Positions 31,907-38,791 of a stretch of DNA of 64,000 nt are shown in pieces (positions within the stretch are counted from its first letter, which is position 1; every line of letters starts with the position of its first letter). Position numbers and translations under genes: made by a program. Source of the stretch: Huintestinicola sp050874005 (GTDB taxonomy: Bacteria > Bacillota > Clostridia > Oscillospirales > Ruminococcaceae); contig NZ_JBNMJV010000005.1 of the NCBI RefSeq assembly GCF_050874005.1, positions 42,607 through 106,606 of the forward strand, in the 5' to 3' direction. Below the pieces are notes generated by a model that was not told where the DNA came from, searched no databases, and saw nothing but the letters and a program-made list of their open reading frames with translations.

Positions 31907-32005
31907 AATAACATTTCTCCTTGAATGATTTTTTTGAGGCAGCATATTTCTGCCGTTACCGAGCCGACGGTCTGTCGCCCAAATAAACTATAGAACGAGC
32001 GGCTA

Positions 32006-32042
32006 CAGGCTGAGCCTGCCGAATGGCTGCAGGCTCAGCCTG
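32006..32042. repeat. Perfect 13-bp inverted repeat between the repressor and pump genes
   Basis: CAGGCTGAGCCTG (32006-32018) and its exact reverse complement (32030-32042) are 11 bases apart. Each arm is also nearly self-complementary, and the flanks repeat GGCT-CAGGCT directly. No T-run follows on the minus strand, so it is not a plain terminator. It lies in the 144-nt gap within the operon and could stabilise or attenuate the transcript. Confidence 0.7.
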
Positions 32043-32050
32043 CCTGCTTG

Positions 32051-32398
32051 CTACTCCTCAACGTGTTCCATACCCATTTCGATAATGCTCCTTACGTGGT
32101 CGTCGGAAAGGGAATAGAAAACTATCTTGCCCTCCTTGCGGAAACGTACAAGCTTGTTGTTTTTAAGCACCCTCAGCTGATGTGATACTGCCGTCTGACT
32201 CAGCCCTAAAAGCTGCGCCATATCGTTTACGCAAAGCTCGGACTCGAAAAGAGCATAAAGTATGCGTATCCTCGTGGTGTCTCCGAAAACCTTGAAAAGC
32301 TCGGCAAGATCGTAGAGTATCTCATCGGGGGGAAGCTGGGATTTTACCTTTTCCACCACGTCCTCGTGAACGCATAAAAATTCGTCTTTGTTGTCCAT
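32051..32398 (-). CDS. ArsR/SmtB-family metal-sensing repressor (CadC-like)
   Basis: A 115-residue winged-helix repressor that should leave the operator when it binds metal. It has L-F-K-V-F-G-D-T-T-R-I-R-I-L-Y-A-L, E-L-C-V-N-D-M-A-Q-L-L-G-L-S-Q-T-A-V-S-H-Q-L-R-V-L and K-E-G-K-I-V-F-Y-S-L-D-D-H-V. CadC proteins use four Cys (two in the N-terminus, two in ELCVCD). Here the second of the ELCVCD pair is Asn and only one N-terminal Cys (F-L-C-V-H) is seen, so the metal site differs. It is the second gene of the operon, 12 bp after the methyltransferase gene. Confidence 0.9.
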   Translation of the reverse strand: MDNKDEFLCVHEDVVEKVKSQLPPDEILYDLAELFKVFGDTTRIRILYALFESELCVNDMAQLLGLSQTAVSHQLRVLKNNKLVRFRKEGKIVFYSLSDDHVRSIIEMGMEHVEE

Positions 32399-32410
32399 TA
32401 TAAGCCCTCC

Positions 32411-33031
32411 TTACTTTTTTATTACCGCAAAGCCTGCAGGAATATTTCCCAGAAGAAGCCTTGTGCTGTATTCATAGCAGCCGTTTTTCTCGGCGTTTTC
32501 GGCAATGAAATTCAGATATTCCTCGGTGTTCATTTCACGCCCACCATATCCTAAAAGCTTATAGACCGAAATGCAGAGCTTGAAGAAAAACCCCGACTCC
32601 TTTGTGACATAGGTGGGGAGAATTATTTTTCCGCCCTTTTTGGTAACTCTCACAAGCTCGGAAAAGGCTTTCTCGGGGTCATCGAGAAGGTGCATTACAT
32701 TTCCTGCGATGACAACATCATAGCTGTTGTCGGGGTCCTTCAGAGCGGTGATGTTCCGCTTTGCGAAGGCGATGTTGTGAATGCCCAGTCTGCTGGATTT
32801 TTTCATTGCCTGAATGAGCATTTTCTTTGAAAGGTCGGTGCAGAGTACCTTTTTTGCATTTTTTGCCGCCGCTGTTGACAGCATACCCGTTCCTGCGGCA
32901 CAGTCGAGGACGATTGCACCCTTGGGTATCTCATTTTCCAGGGCTTTGCACATCTGCTCGTTTACAGAGTGGTTGAAAACCATCTGACTAAGGTCGTAGA
33001 TACCTGCGAAGGTGTCCCAGAATGAACTCAT
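32411..33031 (-). CDS. Class I SAM-dependent methyltransferase in the metal operon
   Basis: A 206-residue methyltransferase with motif I V-L-D-C-A-A-G-T-G-M-L-S, motif II C-T-D-L-S-K-K-M and the D-V-V-I-A-G-N-V-M-H-L-L region of Ubie/COQ5-like enzymes. It is the first gene of the metal-resistance operon, directly behind the operator-promoter. Its substrate is unknown. A role in methylating a metal(loid) or a lipid would fit the operon, but nothing in the sequence proves it. Confidence 0.85.
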   Translation of the reverse strand: MSSFWDTFAGIYDLSQMVFNHSVNEQMCKALENEIPKGAIVLDCAAGTGMLSTAAAKNAKKVLCTDLSKKMLIQAMKKSSRLGIHNIAFAKRNITALKDPDNSYDVVIAGNVMHLLDDPEKAFSELVRVTKKGGKIILPTYVTKESGFFFKLCISVYKLLGYGGREMNTEEYLNFIAENAEKNGCYEYSTRLLLGNIPAGFAVIKK

Positions 33032-33058
33032 TTATATCATCTCCAATTTTAAATCAAT

Positions 33059-33109
33059 TATCATATGTTCATCTGTTCATATGATAACATATTTTGTAAT
33101 GATAGTCAA
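33059..33109 (-). promoter_or_regulatory. Promoter and ArsR-type operator of the metal operon
   Basis: Minus strand: TTGACT (33104-33109), 17 bp, TATCAT (33081-33086). A 28-bp dyad, TATCATATG with CATATGATA arms (33059-33086) around a 10-bp centre containing TGAACA, covers the -10 box. This is the expected operator layout for the CadC-like repressor. Confidence 0.82.
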
Positions 33110-33160
33110 TAGTTATTCCCGATTTGCATAACAATATGCAGAAAAATATATATAAAAGCA

Positions 33161-33213
33161 TAAAAAGGCAGATATGCTTTCCTGCAAAGAGTGCAGGGCG
33201 GTCATATCTGCCT
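33161..33213 (-). terminator. Intrinsic terminator of the NagZ-like gene
   Basis: AGGCAGATATG (33166-33176) pairs with CATATCTGCCT (33203-33213); T5 follows on the minus strand. Confidence 0.87.
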
Positions 33214-33217
33214 GTTA

Positions 33218-34474
33218 TCATTTGATTATTTTATACTGAAGCTTCATTATGATTATCCGCTTCACGTGGGCATTAAGGATATCGTCTGAAATAACACCGT
33301 TTGAATATGCTTCAAGCAGGTCGCTGTAGGCTGTTTCGGGGTCGGAAACGCAGAGCATATCGTTATCCGCAAGTATCGCCTGTACATATATGGACTGCTC
33401 GGAGGAATAATTCTGTATGGCGTCCATTCCAAGATCGTCGGTGATAACAACCCCGTCAAACTCAAGCTTATCCCTGAGGGCTTCGTGGATAACGGGGGAG
33501 AGGGAGGCGGGAACGTCAGGCTCTATCATATCGTATATGGTGTGCCCCACCATTACCGCAGGGGTCTTGTTTTCATCGGCGTTTATGCCTGCTTCAAAGG
33601 GAACAAAATCACGGTTGTAGAACTCGTAAAGCTCTCTGCTGTCGTGAGCGGCGTCCTTGTGGGTGTCGGTGTTTTCGCCATAGCCGGGGAAATGCTTGAT
33701 GCAGGAGGCAAGGTTATTGTCGGCGGCGGTCTTTACGATAGCGGCAACGCCCTCGGCTGTGCCCTCTGCGCCCTGTCCCATTGTCCGTGGATAAATGTAG
33801 CTTGACTGGTCGGCAGAGATGTCCGCAACGGGTGCAAGGTTAAGGTTTATGCCCATTGAGGTGAGGAGCTTTGCCTTTTCCTCTGTGTCAAGCTCAAGAA
33901 GCTCCTTGCCGCCTCGGCTGAAAAGCAGCTGAGGCGAGGAAAAAGGCTCGTCACGATACTGAGTGTAAGCGCTGACCCTGACCACCGTTCCGCCCTCCTC
34001 GTCAACGGCAAAAAAGGGGGATATCTTTGCCGCTTCGGCAATTTCTGCGGTAAGAGCGGTTATGCCCTCGGGGTCGCTTTTTTTGAAATAGTCGCCGTAA
34101 AGGGTGTAGCCGCCATACTGATATTTGCTCATTTCTTCAACGGGGGAGGAGGGCATTCTTGCAAGGATAAGCTGACCTGTTTTTTCCTCGGCGGTCATCT
34201 GAGATATTATCTCGTCTGCTTTTTTGCTAAGCTCCTCAAGGCGCTTCTTTGCTGCCTTTGCGGCTTTTTCCTCCTCGCTCTCATACTCTGTCTCGGTTTT
34301 TGCGGCTTCCTCGTTCAGGGCATCAATGTCGCCGATGGTGCCGTTTACGGCAGGGGCGTTCTTGCCGATGTTTGCGTCATTCTCTATAAAATTATTGACC
34401 GTTTCGCTGACAGAGCTGCACCCCGAAAAGAGGAGCATTGCTGCTGCTGCGGAAATTATTTTTCTTATCTTCAA
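33218..34474 (-). CDS. NagZ-like family 3 glycoside hydrolase lipoprotein (beta-N-acetylhexosaminidase)
   Basis: A 418-residue GH3 enzyme that trims N-acetylglucosamine from muropeptides or related sugars. The lipoprotein signal ends at L-F-S-G-C. The GH3 core has Q-L-I-L-A-R, A-V-D-E-E-G-G, the loop K-H-F-P-G-Y-G-E-N-T-D-T-H with the catalytic D-x-H, and V-I-T-D-D-L-G-M-D with the nucleophile Asp. The canonical K-H-F-P-G-H-G is G-Y-G here. The start is TTG at 34474 with AAAAGGA about 10 bases before it. The in-frame TTG at 34501 would be almost at the transcription start, so it is rejected. The product is an outer-surface lipoprotein. Confidence 0.9.
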   Translation of the reverse strand: MKIRKIISAAAAMLLFSGCSSVSETVNNFIENDANIGKNAPAVNGTIGDIDALNEEAAKTETEYESEEEKAAKAAKKRLEELSKKADEIISQMTAEEKTGQLILARMPSSPVEEMSKYQYGGYTLYGDYFKKSDPEGITALTAEIAEAAKISPFFAVDEEGGTVVRVSAYTQYRDEPFSSPQLLFSRGGKELLELDTEEKAKLLTSMGINLNLAPVADISADQSSYIYPRTMGQGAEGTAEGVAAIVKTAADNNLASCIKHFPGYGENTDTHKDAAHDSRELYEFYNRDFVPFEAGINADENKTPAVMVGHTIYDMIEPDVPASLSPVIHEALRDKLEFDGVVITDDLGMDAIQNYSSEQSIYVQAILADNDMLCVSDPETAYSDLLEAYSNGVISDDILNAHVKRIIIMKLQYKIIK

Positions 34475-34508
34475 GTTTATCAAATCCTTTTGGTTAATCA
34501 ATACTCTT

Positions 34509-34537
34509 ATTATAGTATTTTTTGGCTGTTATGTCAA
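34509..34537 (-). promoter_or_regulatory. Sigma-A promoter of the NagZ-like gene
   Basis: Minus strand: TTGACA (34532-34537), 17 bp, TATAAT (34509-34514). It helps fix the gene start at 34474. Confidence 0.92.
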
Positions 34538-34572
34538 GTTATGAAATTTTTGGGAATTATGTTCTGAAACGC

Positions 34573-34601
34573 TTGACAAATTAGAATATATGTGCTATAA
34601 T
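34573..34601 (+). promoter_or_regulatory. Orphan consensus promoter facing the clpX terminator
   Basis: Plus strand: perfect TTGACA (34573-34578), 17 bp, TATAAT (34596-34601) with TGTGC before it. No plus-strand gene follows; a transcript starting near 34608 would contain the 34614-34647 hairpin and run antisense to clpX. The spacer closely matches that of the orphan promoter at 14492-14520. Confidence 0.78.
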
Positions 34602-34613
34602 ATAAATGATAAA

Positions 34614-34647
34614 AGTCACCCGACAGCGTAATTACCGGCGGGTGACT
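34614..34647 (-). terminator. Intrinsic terminator of clpX
   Basis: AGTCACCCG (34614-34622) pairs with CGGGTGACT (34639-34647); TTTTAT follows on the minus strand. Confidence 0.82.
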
Positions 34648-34651
34648 ATCA

Positions 34652-35941
34652 TCATTTATCCGATTTTTTCTTTTCCTTAGTCTTAACGACCGTGGGAGCA
34701 GCTTTTTCCGTCACGCAGCTCTCGGTTACGATGACCTTGGAGATACCGTCCTCAGAGGGGGCATTGAACATTGTATCCTGGAGTATTCCCTCCACAATTG
34801 CACGAAGTCCTCTTGCGCCTGTTTTCTGCTTAATGGCTTCGGCGGCAATGGCGGTGAGTGCCTTTTCCTCGAACTCAAGCTTGATGCCGTCAAGCTCGAA
34901 GAGGTGCTTATACTGCTTTACAAGAGCGTTCTTGGGTTCTGTAAGTATCTGTACGAGAGCCTCCTCGTCCAGCTCGTCAAGAACGGTGATAACGGGAAGT
35001 CTGCCCACCAGCTCGGGGACCATACCGAATTTTACAAGGTCCTGGGGAGTAACGTCCTTGAAAATGTTCTTCTCCTTTTCGGCTCTGCTCTTGATGTCCG
35101 CACCGAAGCCCAGAGTTGTAGAGTCCTTGCGCTTTTTGATGGTCTGTTCAAGACCGTCAAATGCACCGCCGCAGATGAAGAGGATATTTTTGGTGTTTAC
35201 CTGTATGCATTCCTGGTTGGGGTGCTTTCTTCCGCCGTTGGGGGGAACGTTGGAAACTGTGCCCTCAACGATCTTCAAGAGTGCCTGCTGAACTCCCTCA
35301 CCGCTTACATCACGTGTAATGGAGGTGTTTTCGGACTTTCTTGCTATTTTGTCTATCTCGTCGATGTAGATAATGCCACGTTCAGCGGCTTCAACATCAT
35401 AATCCGCAGCCTGGAGAAGCCTTACAAGCACGTTCTCAACATCGTCGCCCACATATCCTGCCTCGGTGAGGGTGGTGGCGTCAGCAATGGCGAATGGAAC
35501 GTCAAGTATCTTTGCAAGTGTGGAGGCAATAAGGGTCTTTCCCACGCCTGTGGGTCCAAGCAGGATAACGTTTGATTTCTGCAGCTCCACATCGTTCTTT
35601 TCTTCCTGTTTGCCCGAAGCAATTCTCTTGTAGTGGTTGTAGACCGCTACGGAAAGGGCGATCTTTGCCATATCCTGACCGATCACATACTCATCGAGAA
35701 CCTTTTTGATCTCTGCGGGCTTTTTTATCTTGAACTCGTGGGGAGCGTTCATCTTTTCAAGACGCTCAAAATGCTCGGGGTCGGGGATATATCCCAGCTG
35801 CTCGTTGTTCATAAGCATTTCGTAGCAGTAAACAACGCAGCTGTCGCAGATATTCGCTCCTCCTGCGGAAAAAATATTCTGAGCTGCTGTCTCGGGTCTG
35901 CCGCAGAAGCTGCAGCGCTTTGGTCCTCTTTCCGACGGCAT
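34652..35941 (-). CDS. clpX: ATP-dependent Clp protease ATP-binding subunit ClpX
   Basis: The AAA+ unfoldase that feeds substrates to ClpP. The 429-residue product has the N-terminal zinc domain (C-S-F-C-G and I-C-D-S-C-V), Walker A G-P-T-G-V-G-K-T, Walker B I-I-Y-I-D-E-I-D-K, the pore loop G-Y-V-G and the R-G-L-R-A-I sensor 2 region. It lacks a long C-terminal extension. It is the last gene of the tig-clpP-clpX set on the minus strand, which is the standard Firmicute order, and ends at a hairpin. Confidence 0.97.
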   Translation of the reverse strand: MPSERGPKRCSFCGRPETAAQNIFSAGGANICDSCVVYCYEMLMNNEQLGYIPDPEHFERLEKMNAPHEFKIKKPAEIKKVLDEYVIGQDMAKIALSVAVYNHYKRIASGKQEEKNDVELQKSNVILLGPTGVGKTLIASTLAKILDVPFAIADATTLTEAGYVGDDVENVLVRLLQAADYDVEAAERGIIYIDEIDKIARKSENTSITRDVSGEGVQQALLKIVEGTVSNVPPNGGRKHPNQECIQVNTKNILFICGGAFDGLEQTIKKRKDSTTLGFGADIKSRAEKEKNIFKDVTPQDLVKFGMVPELVGRLPVITVLDELDEEALVQILTEPKNALVKQYKHLFELDGIKLEFEEKALTAIAAEAIKQKTGARGLRAIVEGILQDTMFNAPSEDGISKVIVTESCVTEKAAPTVVKTKEKKKSDK

Positions 35942-36032
35942 TTGTTACCATTCCTTTCCTTGGGGAAAATCTATATTTCTATAATATAATATTGCTCTGC
36001 CGCCGAAACGACAGCAGAGCAAATAACGGTTT

Positions 36033-36623
36033 TTATCTGTGCTCTATGACCTTGTCGATGAGACCGTATTCCATTGCCTCTTCGGCTGTAAGGTAATTGT
36101 CTCTCTCGGTATCACGCTCGATAACATCAAGAGGCTTGCCTGTGTTCTTGGCAAGTATCTCATTGAGCTTCTTGCGGGTGTATACCATATGGTCTGAGTG
36201 TATCTTGATATCGGTGCACTGTCCGGAAATTCCGCCGCCCGAAATAAGAGGCTGGTGGATAAGAATTTCCGAATTGGGAAGAGCAAATCTCTTGCCCTTT
36301 GTGCCTGCGGAAAGGAGAAATGCTCCCATTGAAGCCGCCATACCCATACAGATAGTGGAAACATCGCACTTGATATACTGCATAGTATCGTAAATTGCCA
36401 TTCCTGCGGTTATAACGCCGCCGGGGCTGTTGATATAGAAGGAAATATCCTTTTCGGGATCCTGTCCCTCGAGAAACAGCATCTGGGCGATAACAAGACT
36501 TGCGGTGGTATTATTCACTTCCTCGGACAGAATGATTATTCTGTCGGTGAGGAGCCTGGAATAAATATCCATACTGCGCTCGCCTCGTCCGGTCTGTTCA
36601 ACAACATATGGCACTAAGCTCAT
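36033..36623 (-). CDS. clpP: ATP-dependent Clp protease proteolytic subunit ClpP
   Basis: The serine protease core of the Clp machine, forming a 14-mer. The 196-residue product has V-P-Y-V-V-E at the N-terminus, I-N-S-P-G-G, G-M-A-A-S-M-G-A with the nucleophile Ser, I-L-I-H-Q-P with the catalytic His and the D-R-D/E-R-D-N-Y region. GGAGGTG lies 7 bases before the ATG at 36623. It is preceded by tig (35 bp) and followed by clpX (91 bp). Confidence 0.97.
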   Translation of the reverse strand: MSLVPYVVEQTGRGERSMDIYSRLLTDRIIILSEEVNNTTASLVIAQMLFLEGQDPEKDISFYINSPGGVITAGMAIYDTMQYIKCDVSTICMGMAASMGAFLLSAGTKGKRFALPNSEILIHQPLISGGGISGQCTDIKIHSDHMVYTRKKLNEILAKNTGKPLDVIERDTERDNYLTAEEAMEYGLIDKVIEHR

Positions 36624-36658
36624 TCAGAAACACCTCCGAAATGTATTTAAGCGGTAAA

Positions 36659-37939
36659 TTACTTGATAACTGCGCTGTCCTTTACAAGCTTGGAAGCCTC
36701 GGTAACAAGCATATCAGTCTTGAGAGTTGCAGGGCTTACCACGCTCATAAGCTGGTTGAGGGGAAGCTTGTAGGTCTCGGACATCTTCTTGAGTTCTTCC
36801 ATGACCTGCTCGTCAGTTACCTCGATGTTCTCAAGCTTTGCGATCTGCTCGAGAGCCAGTCTCAGCTTAACGGTCTTTTCAGCCTGATCCTTGAAGGTAT
36901 CTCTGAAAGCAGCCTCGTCCATACCTGTGAAGGAGAGGTACATAGGAAGATCAAGACCCTGCTGGGAAAGTCTCATCTCAAAATCCCTTACCATATCGTC
37001 GATCTTATGCTCGAACATTACCTGAGGGATCTCAGCGTTCATCTTTTCGATCACTTTGTCATAAACAGCGTTCTCGGCAGCTGCGTCGGCATTTTTGGAA
37101 GCATTCTCCTCAAGCTTCTTCTTGAGGTCAGCCTTCAGCTCATCAAGAGTATCGAACTCGGAAGTATCCTTTGCGAAATCATCGTCAAGGTCGGGAAGCT
37201 CGGTTGCCTTGATCTCGTGGAGCTTGATCTTGAACTCAGCAGGCTTGCCTGCAAGCTCTTCCATCTGATAATTCTCGGGGAATGTTACATTGATGGTGAA
37301 GTCCTCGCCTGTGGACTTGCCGACGATCTGCTCCTCAAAGCCGGGAATGAACTGACCGGAACCGATCTTGAGGCTGAAGCCGTTCTCCTTGCCGCCGTCG
37401 AATGCTTTACCGTCCATAAAGCCCTCGAAGTCGATAACAACGGTATCGCCGTTTTCAACTGCTCTGTCCTCGATGGTGATAAGTCTGCCGTTTCTCTCCT
37501 GCATAGACTTCAGCTGGTTGTCAACGTCCTCGTCGGTAATAGTCTTGACAGTTTTTTCAACTTCTATTCCCTTATAATCGGAGATCTCTACCTCGGGCTT
37601 AGCGATGCACTTTACCTTGAAAGCAACGCCTGTGTCCTTGGAAAGAGCGGTAACGTCGATCTCGGGGCGGTCAACTACCTCAATGCCTGCCTCGTCGATA
37701 GCCTTGCCTACAACAAAGGGAACCATTGCGTTAACAGCGTCATCATAGAAGCAGCTCTCGCCGTAAAGCTTCTCGATCATCTTACGGGGAGCCTTGCCCT
37801 TTCTGAAGCCGGGAACGTTTATCTTATTCTTTGCCTTCTGGTAAGCAGCCTGTACAGCGGACTCAAACTCCTCTGCGGAAGCCTCCACCTCAAGCTCATA
37901 AATGTTTGTTTCAATTTTATTTGTAGATTTTAAGCTCAT
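36659..37939 (-). CDS. tig: Trigger factor
   Basis: A ribosome-bound chaperone and peptidyl-prolyl isomerase, 426 residues. The N-terminal ribosome-binding signature G-F-R-K-G-K-A-P-R-K-M is present. The FKBP-like middle domain has G-D-T-V-V-I-D-F-E-G-F, G-S-G-Q-F-I-P-G-F and V-T-F-P-E. A long helical C-terminal substrate-binding domain follows. GGAGGATG precedes the ATG. An extended -10 (TGGTATAAT, 37978-37987) lies about 40 bp upstream. It begins the tig-clpP-clpX unit. Confidence 0.96.
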   Translation of the reverse strand: MSLKSTNKIETNIYELEVEASAEEFESAVQAAYQKAKNKINVPGFRKGKAPRKMIEKLYGESCFYDDAVNAMVPFVVGKAIDEAGIEVVDRPEIDVTALSKDTGVAFKVKCIAKPEVEISDYKGIEVEKTVKTITDEDVDNQLKSMQERNGRLITIEDRAVENGDTVVIDFEGFMDGKAFDGGKENGFSLKIGSGQFIPGFEEQIVGKSTGEDFTINVTFPENYQMEELAGKPAEFKIKLHEIKATELPDLDDDFAKDTSEFDTLDELKADLKKKLEENASKNADAAAENAVYDKVIEKMNAEIPQVMFEHKIDDMVRDFEMRLSQQGLDLPMYLSFTGMDEAAFRDTFKDQAEKTVKLRLALEQIAKLENIEVTDEQVMEELKKMSETYKLPLNQLMSVVSPATLKTDMLVTEASKLVKDSAVIK

Positions 37940-37977
37940 TTACAACATCCTCCATTTTAATACAAGCATATAAAAAG

Positions 37978-37987
37978 ATTATACCAT
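37978..37987 (-). promoter_or_regulatory. Extended -10 promoter of tig-clpP-clpX
   Basis: Minus-strand TATGGTATAAT with TATAAT at 37978-37983; no good -35 box is seen. Confidence 0.55.
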
Positions 37988-38039
37988 AGTTTTTTTAATA
38001 AAGCTATAGCAATTTTGATATTTCTGCATTTTGCACAAA

Positions 38040-38726
38040 TTACATTATTTTAACAGGGCAAAATTGCACATAATCGGCGGAAACAAGCCGAAATTCAATG
38101 CCGTCTCTCTCGCCGTTCACCGCATTCTGATGACCTTTTCCGTGAACGTGACCGTAATAGCACTTTTTGATATTATGCTTATACATCACATCAAGCAGGT
38201 CGGGGTTGTACTCGTTTCCGTAAAGGGGGGGATAATGCAGAAAGACGATTGGCTCAAGCCCTGCCTGTTCTGCGGAAACGATGGACGTTTCCAGACGGTT
38301 TGCCTCCCTTGCCAGCACCTTGGCGTCGGCAGGCTCGCTGTCATCGTTTATCCAGCCTCGTGTGCCGCATATCCCGAATTTTTCATAGGAATAATGGTTA
38401 TTATGCAGGATATGTATGCTGCCAAAGCCCTTTTCCTCAAGAAATCTGTTCATTTTTGCGGCGGTGTTCCACCAGTAATCGTGATTGCCCTTGAGGATTA
38501 TTTTTTGTCCCGGAAGCCGGTGGATAAAGCGGAAATCCGGCTCTGCCTGAGCAAGTGACATCGCCCAGGAGATATCCCCGGGAATGACTATCGTGTCCTC
38601 CCCGGAAACCTCTCTTGTCCAGTTTTCCTTTATCCGCTCCATATAGTTGTCCCAGCCGCCGAAAATATCCATCGGCTTGTTTACCGAAAGGGACAGGTGC
38701 AGATCTCCCATTACAAAAAGCGCCAT
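38040..38726 (-). CDS. Calcineurin-like metallophosphoesterase
   Basis: A 228-residue cytoplasmic phosphoesterase. It has the complete metallophosphatase motif set: G-D-L-H (first metal residues), I-P-G-D-I-S-W, K-G-N-H-D-Y, L-H-Y-P-P and Y-G-H-V-H-G. It belongs to the YkuE/uncharacterised 'phosphohydrolase' type; the substrate is not known. The start is ATG at 38726 with AAAGGAAA upstream; the frame is open 39 bases further but without a ribosome site. It is a single gene between tig and thrC. Confidence 0.92.
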   Translation of the reverse strand: MALFVMGDLHLSLSVNKPMDIFGGWDNYMERIKENWTREVSGEDTIVIPGDISWAMSLAQAEPDFRFIHRLPGQKIILKGNHDYWWNTAAKMNRFLEEKGFGSIHILHNNHYSYEKFGICGTRGWINDDSEPADAKVLAREANRLETSIVSAEQAGLEPIVFLHYPPLYGNEYNPDLLDVMYKHNIKKCYYGHVHGKGHQNAVNGERDGIEFRLVSADYVQFCPVKIM

Positions 38727-38791
38727 TTTATTTCCTTTCCAAAACAGCGTTGCTGCGGCAGTCACGATGAAACGGTGACTTTAATGATATA

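Noticed and set aside
32006..32042. Rho-independent terminator in the metal operon
   Set aside because: The stem is strong, but no T-run follows on the minus strand; kept as an inverted repeat only.
34475..34501. Longer N-terminus of the NagZ-like lipoprotein starting at TTG 34501
   Set aside because: That codon lies about 8 bases from the -10 box, leaving no leader or ribosome site; TTG 34474 gives a standard lipoprotein signal with AAAAGGA upstream.
36608..37933. A 441-codon open frame on the plus strand opposite tig
   Set aside because: It mirrors the trigger factor gene, has no ribosome site and is rich in Leu/Val as expected for the complement of a Glu/Lys-rich gene.
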